From positions 1 through 40,092 of IMG/VR virus record IMGVR_UViG_3300042451_001157: DNA of 40,092 nt; one strand, given 5' to 3'. This DNA comes from a virus. The position numbers and the translations under genes are program-made. A model generated the notes under the pieces. It saw only the letters and a program-made list of their open reading frames with translations. It did not search any database and was not told where the DNA came from. Of the stretch, positions 12,001 to 17,276 are shown one piece after another. Position 1 is the first letter of the stretch; each line of letters opens with the position of its first letter.

Positions 12001-13004
12001 CCGTCTGAACCAGTTGAACCGCTATCGCCACTTATACCTGAAGTTCCGTTGGAACCGTCATTACCGCTTTCGCCATTTGTTCCCGAAGAACCACTTTCAC
12101 CTGATATACCTGAAGTTCCAAAACTACCGTCTGCTCCTGAAGATCCATCTGAACCCGTGCTCCCACTTTCTCCACTAACACCAGATGTACCAAAGCTACC
12201 ATCGTTACCCGAACTACCATCTGTTCCTGTAGATCCGCTTTCACCCGAAATACCACTTGTACCAAAAGAACCATCATTCCCCGAAGAACCATCTGAACCA
12301 GTTGAACCAGATTCACCTGATTGACCACTTGTTCCGTTAGAACCATCATTCCCCGAAGAACCATCTGTACCAGTTGATCCTGATTCCCCTGATTGACCAG
12401 AAGTACCAAAACTACCGTCATTACCTGAAGAACCATCGGATCCTGTAGAACCGCTATCGCCACTTATACCTGAAGTTCCGTTGGAACCATCTGCACCACT
12501 TTCACCTGAAGTTCCAGTTGATCCTGATTCACCTGAAACACCAGAAGTACCAAAACTACCATCATTTCCTGAAGAACCATCTGATCCCGTTGAACCAGAT
12601 GTTCCTGACTCACCAGAAGTACCGTAAGAACCACCTAAACCTGAATAACCTGAAGTACCAGCGGTACCAGATGTACCTGCTAATAAGGGTGAATAAGAAT
12701 ATTCACCAGTAGCAGAATTAAACGACACGAAATAGTTTGGAGAACTATTTTCGGTCATACCAGTAACAAATAATTGATTTAGGGTGTATATCCCTTTAAG
12801 ATCTTGGGTATTTTCCCACTGAAGTGTGGTATTATTCCAAACTAAAATGTCCCCTTCATTGGGGCCACTTATTACAACGTCTGATAGATCATCTATTCCA
12901 AGATTTTCTATAACGTCCTTTATATTCTGGAAGTTAGCATCTAATTCCGCATAGGATAGTGCCCTTCCTAGATCATCTCTAAGATAAATTGTTACTGTTG
13001 CCAT
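1..13004 (-). CDS. Giant collagen-like tail fibre protein (C-terminus beyond window)
   Basis: The minus-strand frame opens at ATG 13004-13002 and is still open at position 3, giving 4334 codons without the C-terminus. Residues 1-109 are non-repetitive; the start MATVTIYLRDDLGRALSY continues into a YAELDANF motif typical of the N-terminus of phage tail-fibre proteins. From residue 110 (first Gly codon 12677-12675) the protein is about 1400 Gly-X-Y triplets rich in Ser and Thr, such as GTS, GSS, GSD, GND and GES, with essentially no Pro and one Lys seen (near 7712). From about 12.67 to 8.6 kb Gly is nearly invariant; from about 8.45 kb leftwards Ala or Ser often replaces it. Probable role: a long flexible or fibrous host-contact fibre. 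I followed the frame at many points but did not translate every codon. A loss of frame would show as loss of the Gly period, which I did not see. Confidence 0.88.
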   Translation of the reverse strand, partial: MATVTIYLRDDLGRALSYAELDANFQNIKDVIENLGIDDLSDVVISGPNEGDILVWNNTTLQWENTQDLKGIYTLNQLFVTGMTENSSPNYFVSFNSATGEYSYSPLLAGTSGTAGTSGYSGLGGSYGTSGESGTSGSTGSDGSSGNDGSFGTSGVSGESGSTGTSGESGADGSNGTSGISGDSGSTGSDGSSGNDGSFGTSGQSGESGSTGTDGSSGNDGSNGTSGQSGESGSTGSDGSSGNDGSFGTSGISGESGSTGTDGSSGNDGSFGTSGVSGESGSTGSDGSSGADGSFGTSGISGESGSSGTNGESGNDGSNGTSGISGDSGSTGSDGSSGADGSFGTSGVSGESGSTGTSGLNGVDGSSGVSGSDGTSGLSGVDGSFGTSGLSGESGSTGSDGSSGNDGSFGTSGQSGESGSTGTDGSSGNDGSFGTSGQSGESGSNGTSGESGNDGSNGTSGISGESGSTGTDGLSGADGSFGTSGQSGESGSTGTDGSSGDNGSNGTSGVSGESGSTGSDGSSGNDGSFGTSGLSGESGSTGSNGSSGNDGSFGTSGISGESGSTGTDGSSGNDGSNGTSGISGESGSTGSDGSSGNDGSFGTSGLSGESGSTGTNGSSGNDGSNGTSGESGESGSTGTDGTSGNDGSNGTSGISGESGSTGTDGSSGNDGSFGTSGVSGESGSTGSDGSSGNDGSFGTSGISGESGSTGTDGSSGNEGSNGTSGISGESGSTGSDGTSGNDGSFGTSGISGESGSTGTDGSSGNEGSNGTSGLSGESGSTGSDGSSGADGSFGTSGVSGESGSTGTSGLNGVDGSSGISGSDGTSGLSGVDGSFGTSGLSGESGSTGSNGSSGNDGSFGTSGESGTSGSTGSDGSSGNDGSFGTSGVSGESGSTGTDGSSGENGSFGTSGVSGESGSTGTDGSSGNDGSFGTSGISGESGSTGSDGSSGNDGSFGTSGVSGESGSNGTDGSSGNDGSNGTSGLSGESGSTGSDGTSGNDGSFGTSGLSGESGSTGTDGSSGNDGSFGTSGLSGESGSTGSDGSSGADGSFGTSGQSGESGSTGTDGSSGNDGSNGTSGLSGESGSTGTDGSSGLDGSFGTSGQSGESGSTGSDGSSGADGSFGTSGLSGESGSTGTNGSSGDNGSNGTSGVSGESGSTGSDGSSGNDGSNGTSGISGESGSTGTDGSSGNDGSFGTSGQSGESGSTGSDGTSGNDGSFGTSGVSGESGSTGSNGSSGDNGSNGTSGLSGESGSTGSDGSSGDNGSNGTSGVSGESGSTGSDGSSGNDGSNGTSGVSGESGSTGSDGSSGADGSFGTSGQSGESGSNGSDGSSGLNGVNGVSGVSGSDGTSGLSGVDGSNGTSGLSGESGSTGSDGSSGNDGSYGTSGQSGTSGSTGSDGSSGNDGSFGTSGLSGESGSTGTDGSSGNDGSNGTSGISGDSSSSGTSGSSGSNGTLGIDGESNLSSTSGTSGSSGSTGTSGIGGDSNLSSTSGTSGSSGSSGSTGTNGTAGASGLSQFSGSSGTAGSTGTNGTSGLSANSGSSATSGSSATSGSNGSSGASASSGTSATSGTAGSSGLSASSGSSATSGTNGTSGLAANSGSSATSATSGSSGSAGTSGASALSGSSATSGSSASSGTSATSGSSATSGTSATSGSSGASASSGTSASSGSSATSGTNGTSGLAANSGSSGSSASSGTSGTAGSSGSAGSSGASASSGTSASSGSSATSGTAGTSGLSANSGSSATSGSSATSGTTGTSGLSGSSKTSGSSGTSGSSGVDGADGISAISATSGSSGSSGTNGTGGLSGNSGSSATSGSSATSGTAGSSGLSSSAGSSATSGTSGSTGSAGSSGASASSGTSASSGSSATSGTNGTSGLAANSGSSGSAGSSGTSATSGSSGSAGSSGASASSGTSASSGSSATSGTNGTSGLAANSGSSATSGSSATSGTAGSSGLSASSGSSASSGTSGTSGSAGSSGASASSGTSASSGSSATSGTNGTSGLSSNSGSSATSGSSATSGTAGSSGLSASSGSSATSGTSGSSGSAGSSGASASSGTSASSGSSATSGTNGTSGLAANSGSSATSGSSATSGTSGSSGSSASSGTAGSSGNSNSSGSSGTSGSSATSGTNGTSGLSSNSGSSATSGSSATSGTAGSSGLSASSGSSATSGTAGSSGSAGSSGASASSGTSASSGSSATSGTNGTSGLSALSGSSATSGSSATSGTTGSSGLSASSGSSATSGTSGSSGSNGSSGASASSGTSASSGSSATSGTNGTSGLSSNSGSSATSGSSATSGTSGSSGLSSTSGSSGSSGSAGSTGSKGTSGQSADSGSSGSSGSTGTNGTSGLSANSGSSATSGSSATSGSSGSAGTSGASALSGSSATSGSSATSGTNGTSGLSANSGSSATSGSSATSGTAGSSGLSSSSGSSATSGTSGSTGSNGSSGLSASSGTSASSGSSATSGTNGTSGLSSNSGSSATSGSSATSGTAGSSGLSASSGSSATSGTSASSGSAGTSGASASSGTSASSGSSATSGTNGTSGLSANSGSSATSGSSATSGSNGSSGSSASSGTAGSSGNSNSSGTSGSSGSSATSGTSGSSGSAGTSGSSANSGSSASSGTSATSGSAGSNGTSGLSGNSGSSATSGSSATSGTTGTSGSSALSGSAGSAGTSATSGTAGSSGLSASSGSSATSGTAGSSGSNGSSGLSASSGTSASSGSSATSGTNGTSGLSANSGSSATSGSSATSGTSGSAGSSASSGTAGSSGASASSATSGTSGSSGSSASSGTSGSSALSGSSATSGTSATSGSAGSAGTSGISANSGSSATSGSSATSGTTGTSGRSGDSGSSASSGSSATSGTAGSSGLSSSSGSSATSGTSGSTGSNGSSGASASSGTSASSGSSATSGTNGTSGLAANSGSSGTSASSGTTGTAGTNGLSQLSGSSATSGSSATSGTAGSSGLSASSGSAGSSATSGTTGTSGSSALSGSAGSSATSGSSGSTGSTGTSGASANSGSSATSGSSATSGTNGTSGLGRLSGSSATAGTSGTSGTDGQSALSDTSGTSGSSGSTGTSGTDGQSGLSRSSGTSGSSGSSGSTGTNGTSGLSSNSGSSATSGSSATSGTTGTSGSSALSGSAGSAGTSATSGTAGSSGLSATSGSAGTSATSGSSGSAGTSGASALSGSSATSGSSGSTGTAGTSGVSANSGSSATSGSSATSGTIGTSGLSRLSGSSATAGTSGTSGTDGVSATSDTSGTSGSSGSTGTSGTDGQSALSKSSGTSGSSGSSGSTGTNGTSGLSSNSGSSATSGSSATSGTTGTSGSSALSGSAGSAGSSATSGTSGSSGLSASSGSAGTSASSGSTGSAGTSGLSANSGSSATSGSSATSGTVGTSGLSQLSGSSGSAGTSATSGTSGSSGSSGSAGTDGASALSRSSGTSGSSGSTGTNGTSGLSSNSGSSATSGTSATSGSAGTVGSSALSGSSGSAGSSATAGTSGSSGSAGTSGLSANSGSSATSGSSATSGTNGTSGLGRLSGSSATAGTSGTSGTDGQSALSDTSGTSGSSGSTGTSGTDGQSSLSRSSGTSGSSGSTGSNGTNGASANSGSSATSGSSATSGTVGTSGLSQLSGSSGSAGTSATSGTSGSSGSSGTSGTDGASALSKSSGTSGSSGSSGSTGTNGTSGLSSNSGSSGTSASSGTSGTTGTVGSSALSGSAGSSGSSGSSATSGTAGSSGLSGSAGSSATSGSSGSTGSTGTSGASANSGSSATSGSSATSGTAGTSGLGRLSGSSATAGTSGTSGTDGQSGLSRSSGTSGSSGSTGTSGTDGLSGLSRSSGSSGTAGSSGSTGTNGTSGLSSNSGSSATAGSSATSGTAGTSGVSQLSGSSGSAGTSATSGTSGSSGSSGSAGTDGASALSRSSGTSGSSGSTGTNGTNGASANSGSSATAGSSATSGTAGTSGLSSLSGSSGSAGSSATSGTSGSNGTAGNSGLSQLSGSSASSGSSGTNGTSGLSRSSGSSGTSGSSGTNGTDGQSSLSRSSGTSGSSGSTGTNGTNGASANSGSSATSGSSATSGTIGTSGLSQLSGSAGTSGSSASSGTSGTVGSSALSGSAGSAGSSGTSGTAGSSALSGSAGSSATSGSSGSTGSNGTSGASANSGSSATSGSSATSGTNGTSGLGRLSGSSATAGTSGTSGTDGQSALSDTSGTSGSSGSTGTSGTDGQSSLSRSSGTSGSSGSTGSNGTSGASANSGSSATSGSSATSGTVGTSGLSQLSGSSGSAGSSATSGTSGSSGSSASSGSAGTSGQSANSGSSGTSASSGSTGTNGTAGLSGLSQ
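397..485. repeat. 89-bp exact duplication with 3817-3905
   Basis: The segment beginning gtatcacttaatgccg is identical to the one at 3817-3905, offset 3420 bp. It is much longer than expected from codon-level repetition alone, indicating a recent copy or gene conversion within the fibre array. Confidence 0.8.
5400..8450 (-). repeat. Distal collagen-like array with 216-bp super-repeat
   Basis: Within the fibre ORF, the GTNG-coding anchor (plus strand ttt-gta-cc) recurs near 5386, 5602, 5817, 6178, 6395 and 6610. Successive intervals count as 24 triplets (216 bp), with a few shortened blocks of 20 or 18 triplets. Ala-for-Gly triplets such as ATS and ANS hold fixed places in each block. Confidence 0.7.
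8700..12640 (-). repeat. Proximal collagen-like array with 72-bp super-repeat
   Basis: Triplets follow an eight-triplet (24-residue, 72-bp) order in which GND, GSF, GTS, a GxS, GES and GST triplets recur in register for about 4 kb. Gly is uninterrupted, unlike the distal array. An 80-bp stretch starting at 10693 recurs at 10837, exactly two units away. Confidence 0.75.
10321..10424. repeat. 104-bp exact duplication with 12517-12620
   Basis: The segment beginning gttgatcctgattcacc is identical, including synonymous positions, to 12517-12620, and the copies diverge abruptly on both sides. This points to recent internal exchange within the fibre gene. Confidence 0.8.
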
Positions 13005-13070
13005 TTATATATGTTAGTTTAAACTTACTAACATATAAATAGTACTAAAACTCAATAAGGCAACAGTAAC
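12991..13070 (-). promoter_or_regulatory. Nested inverted repeat enclosing the fibre-gene start codon
   Basis: GTTACTGTTGCC at 12991-13002 is the perfect reverse complement of GGCAACAGTAAC at 13059-13070. On the minus-strand mRNA this places a 12-nt complement of the start-codon region (the G of AUG plus codons 2-5) in the leader. Between the arms lies a second perfect hairpin, 13009-13018 with 13027-13036 (ATATGTTAGT, 8-nt loop). The structure could mask translation initiation. A T-run at 13074-13082 follows the outer arm on the plus strand, so a terminator for plus-strand transcription is the alternative, although no plus-strand gene ends here. Confidence 0.55.
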
Positions 13071-13094
13071 AAGTTTTTTTTTACTTATTTTTTT

Positions 13095-15560
13095 TTACTC
13101 CGTAATACTCACGTTTATTTTTTCAACCTTAGTATTATAGGTTATAACTATTTTACCAGATTTAGGCATTTGTTTACGTAACATTTCGTCAGAAATAGGA
13201 TCCTCAACATATTTTTGTATGGTTCTTTGGATCTCTCTTGCCCCATATAATTTATTAAAACCTTTTTCTAAAATAAAATCTTTAGTTTTTTTATCAATTT
13301 TAACAGTAAAGCCGATTTTATTTAAATGATTCTCAAAATCTTTTAATTGTAAATCAATGATTTTAATCACATCATCTTGTGTTAAGTAATTAAAATAGAC
13401 AATCTCATCCAAACGATTAATAAATTCTGGTTTAAAAGTTTTCTTAAGATTTTTTTCAATAATACTTTTTGAATTAGTATTGGACTCAGTTTCAGAATCA
13501 CTAAAACCAATCTTTGTACCAAAATCTTGAACTTCTTTTAACCCAATATTTGAAGTCATGATAATAATGGTGTTTTTAAAGTTAATTTTTCTACCATTAC
13601 CATCAGTTAGGAAACCTTCATCCAATAGTTGGAGCATTACGTTAAAAATATCTGGGTGAGCTTTTTCAATCTCGTCAAATAAAACCAAAGAGTATGGTTT
13701 ATTCTTAACTTTCTCGGTTAATTGACCACCTTCATTGTAACCAACATATCCTGGGGGCGCTCCAATCAATTTACTAATGTTAAATTTTTCAGAATATTCT
13801 GACATATCAACACGAATGATAGCATTCTGTGAGCCAAAAACTTTCTCAGCCAAAGATTTCGCTAATTCCGTTTTACCAACACCAGTTGGTCCGATAAATA
13901 AGAATGAACCGATTGGTTTAGATTGTTTTCTAATACCAGTTCTATTTCTTTTAATAGATGAAACTACTTTATCAATTGCATCTGACTGACCAATTACACA
14001 ATTAGCTAATTCTTTATCCATTGATAATAACCTAGTTATTTCATTTTCAGATACTTTGCTAACAGGTATACCAGTCATCATTGAGACAACTTCAGAAATC
14101 ATATCCGCATCAACAATATTCCTTTTATCATTAATCGATAATTTCCAAACCGAATTTTCTTTTTCTAATTCAGTTATAATTTTCTTTTCTTGGTCACGAA
14201 GTTGTGCAGCTTGTTCAAAATTTTGCGTTTTAACAACAAGTTGTTTTTGTTCCTTGATGTCTTTTAATTTAGTCTCAAGGTCTTTAATTTTTTGTGGTGC
14301 CTTAATTGCAACCTGAGTTCTTGAACCAGCTTCATCCATAATGTCGATAGCTTTATCAGGGAACTCTCTATTTGTAATGTAACGATCGGCCAATGCAATG
14401 ATTTCATTAATAGCCTCTTCGGTATAAGTTACCTTATGGAAATCTTCATACCTTTCTTTAATATTCATCAAGATTTGTTTCGTCTCATCCAATTGAGGTG
14501 GGTTAACCATAACTTTTTGGAATCTACGATCCAGCGCACCATCTTTTTCAATATGCTCACGATACTCGTCAAGAGTTGTAGCACCAATACATTGAAGTTC
14601 ACCACGTGCTAAAGCTGGTTTAAATACGTTTGCAGCGTCCAAAGAACCAGAAGAGTTACCAGCACCAACGATTGTATGTAATTCATCAATAAAAAGGATT
14701 ACATTTGGGTTATCCTTAGCTTCATCAACGATTGCTTTAATTCTCTCTTCGAATTGACCACGATATTTTGTACCAGCAACTAACGATGTCATGTCCAATG
14801 TTACGACACGTTTATTCATTAAAGGCCTTGGGCAATCACCATTTGCGATTTTAATTGCCAAGCTTTCAGCGATAGCTGTTTTACCAACACCTGGATCACC
14901 AATAAGGATTGGGTTATTTTTCTTTCTTCTCGTTAGAATTTGACAAACTCTTTCCACCTCAGAACTACGACCAATAACTGGGTCTAATTTACCCTCTTGC
15001 GCTAACACAGTTAAATCACGGCCAAAATTATCCAACGTTGGTGTTTTTGATTTAATATTTTTATTAGCCTCATTTAATGGTTTTCTATCCTTAGGGATTT
15101 CATCATCATTAGAAAATATACTCGATTGAGGTGTTGACAACTGTTTAATTTTTTTAGCAATAAACGTTTTTGTTAAACCATATTCCTTGAATAATTTAAC
15201 AATCGCATTATCTTTCTCCATCGAAATTAGAAAAAATAACTCAACTGTAATGTGGTCAGTGGGTTTTTTTCTAACAATACACTCTTTTATTATTTCCTGT
15301 AATTCTGGTTCAAACGGTAAGATACCATCTTGTTTATCGCTTGATGAATCCGACAATCTCTTATTAATGTCGTTTAAATCATTAACCATTACGTCAAAAT
15401 CAAGGACTTTGTTCTTAATAACCTCATATATCATATTCTCAGTAGTGAGAATACCAAATATAACATGCTGTAACCTAAGCATTGAATCGTTGTACTTAAT
15501 TGCCACGGATTGCCCTCTGGTAAAGGCGCTTCTCAATTCGTTTGTCATTTTTTCTTTCAT
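13095..15560 (-). CDS. clpC: ClpC/ClpA-type AAA+ unfoldase (Hsp100)
   Basis: An 821-residue two-AAA-module Hsp100 protein. A Clp N-domain occupies about residues 1-145. D1 has Walker A GDPGVGKT (221-228), Walker B VILFIDE (287-293) and an Arg-finger region RRF (345-347). A UVR-like coiled segment (about 445-465) separates the modules, as in ClpC rather than ClpB. D2 has Walker A GPTGVGKT (557-564), LVLFDE (625-630), FINRLDE (713-719) and sensor-2 GAR (773-775). Residues 684-686 are IGF, matching the [LIV]GF loop that docks ClpP, so the product probably feeds substrates to the host protease; no clpP lies in the window. Length fits cellular ClpC. ATG 15560 is the most upstream start, with a second Met at codon 5. 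It has its own divergent promoter. The family call is firm; the phage role is inferred. Confidence 0.95.
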   Translation of the reverse strand: MKEKMTNELRSAFTRGQSVAIKYNDSMLRLQHVIFGILTTENMIYEVIKNKVLDFDVMVNDLNDINKRLSDSSSDKQDGILPFEPELQEIIKECIVRKKPTDHITVELFFLISMEKDNAIVKLFKEYGLTKTFIAKKIKQLSTPQSSIFSNDDEIPKDRKPLNEANKNIKSKTPTLDNFGRDLTVLAQEGKLDPVIGRSSEVERVCQILTRRKKNNPILIGDPGVGKTAIAESLAIKIANGDCPRPLMNKRVVTLDMTSLVAGTKYRGQFEERIKAIVDEAKDNPNVILFIDELHTIVGAGNSSGSLDAANVFKPALARGELQCIGATTLDEYREHIEKDGALDRRFQKVMVNPPQLDETKQILMNIKERYEDFHKVTYTEEAINEIIALADRYITNREFPDKAIDIMDEAGSRTQVAIKAPQKIKDLETKLKDIKEQKQLVVKTQNFEQAAQLRDQEKKIITELEKENSVWKLSINDKRNIVDADMISEVVSMMTGIPVSKVSENEITRLLSMDKELANCVIGQSDAIDKVVSSIKRNRTGIRKQSKPIGSFLFIGPTGVGKTELAKSLAEKVFGSQNAIIRVDMSEYSEKFNISKLIGAPPGYVGYNEGGQLTEKVKNKPYSLVLFDEIEKAHPDIFNVMLQLLDEGFLTDGNGRKINFKNTIIIMTSNIGLKEVQDFGTKIGFSDSETESNTNSKSIIEKNLKKTFKPEFINRLDEIVYFNYLTQDDVIKIIDLQLKDFENHLNKIGFTVKIDKKTKDFILEKGFNKLYGAREIQRTIQKYVEDPISDEMLRKQMPKSGKIVITYNTKVEKINVSITE

Positions 15561-15580
15561 GTGCGAGTATATATTTTATG

Positions 15581-15610
15581 CAAAGATAGTAATAATCTTG
15601 ACATAACCAA
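15581..15610 (-). promoter_or_regulatory. Bacteroidota-type promoter for the Clp gene
   Basis: On the minus strand, TTG (15610-15608), 19 nt, then TATCTTTG (15588-15581), matching the Bacteroidota -33/-7 form TTG-N19/20-TAnnTTTG. It lies 20 nt before ATG 15560 and overlaps a divergent plus-strand promoter. Confidence 0.65.
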
Positions 15611-15628
15611 ACTTTTTACCTATTTTTG
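15598..15628 (+). promoter_or_regulatory. Bacteroidota-type promoter for the 15.6-18 kb genes
   Basis: TTG at 15598-15600, a 20-nt spacer and TATTTTTG at 15621-15628, 15 nt before ATG 15644. Divergent from and overlapping the Clp promoter. Confidence 0.65.
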
Positions 15629-15643
15629 TTAAAAATAAATATT

Positions 15644-15895
15644 ATGGAAAAAACAACAATCTATTTTAAGGATGGTAATTTCATCGAATACTCCAATCAC
15701 GATTTAAACAAAATTGTGTCTATGATCAGCGGTAATCATTTAATTATAACAACAAAATCCACAGAAGAAACTGATAATGGGCCAGTTATCATTAACAATA
15801 CGATTGTATATGAATTGGATAAGATAAAAAACTTTGTAAAAATAACACCAACAGTAAAATTTAACATCGAAGAAGAAAATGTCAGTAACAAGTAA
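15644..15895 (+). CDS. Small unknown protein
   Basis: An 83-residue protein from ATG 15644, the first ATG after the promoter at 15598-15628; the frame can be read from a TTG at 15626, but that lies inside the -7 element. The protein alternates short charged and hydrophobic segments (IYFKDGNFIEY, LIITTKST), suggesting a small beta-rich fold. I do not recognise a family. Its end overlaps the KTSC gene start by 17 nt, so the two are probably translationally coupled. Confidence 0.7.
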   Translation: MEKTTIYFKDGNFIEYSNHDLNKIVSMISGNHLIITTKSTEETDNGPVIINNTIVYELDKIKNFVKITPTVKFNIEEENVSNK

Positions 15896-16121
15896 ACAGT
15901 ATTTGGGTGAGAACGTTGTAGTTTCGTATGAAAGCTCAAATATTAAAGAAGGTAAGTACAATACCAACACTAAAAAACTACAAGTAACATTTAATAACGG
16001 TGCGATCTATGAGTATGATGATGTACCTCATGAAACTTTTGCTGCTATGAATTTAGCGGAAAGTCAAGGTAAATATTTTAATAGTAATATCGCAAAATCA
16101 TTCACCTATAGAAAAATTTAA
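15879..16121 (+). CDS. KTSC-domain protein
   Basis: An 80-residue protein whose core reads SSNIKEGKYNTNTKKLQVTF, followed by NGAIYEYDDVP and a C-terminal segment with AESQGKYFN and YRKI. This is the layout of the KTSC domain: paired strands with the S-S-N-I opening, the Y-x-Y-x-x-VP turn, and a K-Y-F-N helix end. The family name comes from a lysyl-tRNA synthetase-associated short C-terminal domain; free-standing copies are common in phages, with no proven role. It overlaps the preceding gene by 17 nt and is 3 nt from the next, so it belongs to the same transcript. Confidence 0.85.
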   Translation: MSVTSKQYLGENVVVSYESSNIKEGKYNTNTKKLQVTFNNGAIYEYDDVPHETFAAMNLAESQGKYFNSNIAKSFTYRKI

Positions 16122-16124
16122 CCT

Positions 16125-16589
16125 ATGTACGTTGATGTAAGATATGAATCAAGAGCTAATATAACTTTCCATAATATGGCGAAGGTTTCCATACGTGGTA
16201 ACCAAAATTACCTTGTTAAATGGTATTATAATGATGAGTTTTTCGGTGAAATGTTCTTAAATGGTGGAACATGGGGGGCTTATCCGATGAATGAGATAGG
16301 TAATTGGAGAGTGGAATTTTGGCAAGAAAATAGATTAATATACACCTACACCAATATACTTGAAAAAAATAATATTCTTATATTATTTGATAATGATGGT
16401 AATGATTTTGGTGAATTCGCCAGAAAAGTTAAAGAATATTCTGATGACATATCAAATAGATTTGGTTGTAACACCTTTGTTTTCTTTAAAAATTCGGAAT
16501 TATGTGATTTTACCGATCATAAGGGTATACCATTAAGATTAAATGATGATATTAACAGCTTTAAAATTATTTATAACAAAATATTATAA
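16125..16589 (+). CDS. Unknown protein, 154 aa
   Basis: A 154-residue protein with an aromatic-rich N-terminal half (WYYNDEFFGEMF, NWRVEFWQEN) that looks like a small beta-sandwich of about 80 residues. A compact alpha/beta C-terminal half starts at the hydrophobic strand NILILFDNDGNDFGEF. No signal peptide or membrane segment is visible. I do not recognise a family. It starts 3 nt after the KTSC stop, and its stop shares a base with the start of the oxygenase gene, so it is co-translated with those genes. Confidence 0.75.
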   Translation: MYVDVRYESRANITFHNMAKVSIRGNQNYLVKWYYNDEFFGEMFLNGGTWGAYPMNEIGNWRVEFWQENRLIYTYTNILEKNNILILFDNDGNDFGEFARKVKEYSDDISNRFGCNTFVFFKNSELCDFTDHKGIPLRLNDDINSFKIIYNKIL

Positions 16590-17251
16590 TGGATAATTTA
16601 ATTAAAATATACGAAAACACTATTCCTAGAGAAGTTTGTGATTTTATCATAAACGAATTTGAAACATCTAAAAACCAAACGGAAGGTATTAGCGGTGCTG
16701 GTGTTAATAAACTCGTTAAATCCTCAACAGATTTGATGATTCACTTAAATCTGGATAACCCAAATTGGTTATATATCTATGATTACTTAAGAGAAAATTT
16801 ATTGGGTAATCTTGTTGAATATATTGAACAAAACAGTTTTATGACAATTACTGGTGGGTTTGCATCAAAAGCCTCTGCCGTGAGAACAGCTCAATCTTGT
16901 TATATTGCTGGTAATAACGGCCAACCACATATGCAAATGCAGAGATATATCGATGACCAAGGATATTATGCCTGGCACCATGAAAATGAGGGCGGCACAA
17001 CGGCTAAAAGAGAATTATTTTTTATTTATTATCTAAATGATGTTGATGGTGGTGAAACTGAATTTAAATTTAACCAGCAAAAAGTAAAACCAGAAACTGG
17101 TAAATTAGTTATAGCCCCAGCCTTATGGACACACAAACATCGTGGTAATCCCCCACAAAATGGTCAATACAAATATATCATCACAGGTTGGATCGAAAAA
17201 AAGGATGAACACTATATTTCTGAAGAATTTGAGGAAGATTACTTAATTTAA
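16589..17251 (+). CDS. 2-oxoglutarate/Fe(II)-dependent oxygenase
   Basis: A 220-residue protein of the prolyl-4-hydroxylase-like 2OG-Fe(II) superfamily. The iron site is visible as H130-x-E132 in WHHENEG (an HxE variant of HxD) and a distal His in WTHKHRGNPP (H182, with H184 nearby). Lys195 in KYIITGW is the likely 2-oxoglutarate contact. The double-stranded beta-helix core is suggested by LFFIYYLND and GGETEF. Such enzymes are frequent in large phages, where substrates are mostly unknown; protein or nucleic-acid hydroxylation are both possible. It overlaps the upstream gene by one base. There is no secretion signal, so it acts in the cytoplasm. Confidence 0.88.
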   Translation: MDNLIKIYENTIPREVCDFIINEFETSKNQTEGISGAGVNKLVKSSTDLMIHLNLDNPNWLYIYDYLRENLLGNLVEYIEQNSFMTITGGFASKASAVRTAQSCYIAGNNGQPHMQMQRYIDDQGYYAWHHENEGGTTAKRELFFIYYLNDVDGGETEFKFNQQKVKPETGKLVIAPALWTHKHRGNPPQNGQYKYIITGWIEKKDEHYISEEFEEDYLI

Positions 17252-17276
17252 CCGAAAATACAGATATTTATCTGAT

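Noticed and set aside
1-12640. CRISPR array or satellite DNA
   Set aside because: The periodicity is in multiples of 9 bp, follows codons of an open frame, and there are no constant repeats separated by unique spacers or any cas genes.
13074-13090. T-runs below the Clp gene as a terminator
   Set aside because: On the minus (coding) strand these are A-runs, so they cannot end the Clp transcript; the fibre gene may be partly transcribed by read-through from Clp.
16589-17251. 2OG oxygenase as a hydroxylase of the collagen-like fibre
   Set aside because: The fibre has essentially no Pro and only one Lys was seen, the usual targets; the pairing is tempting but unsupported.
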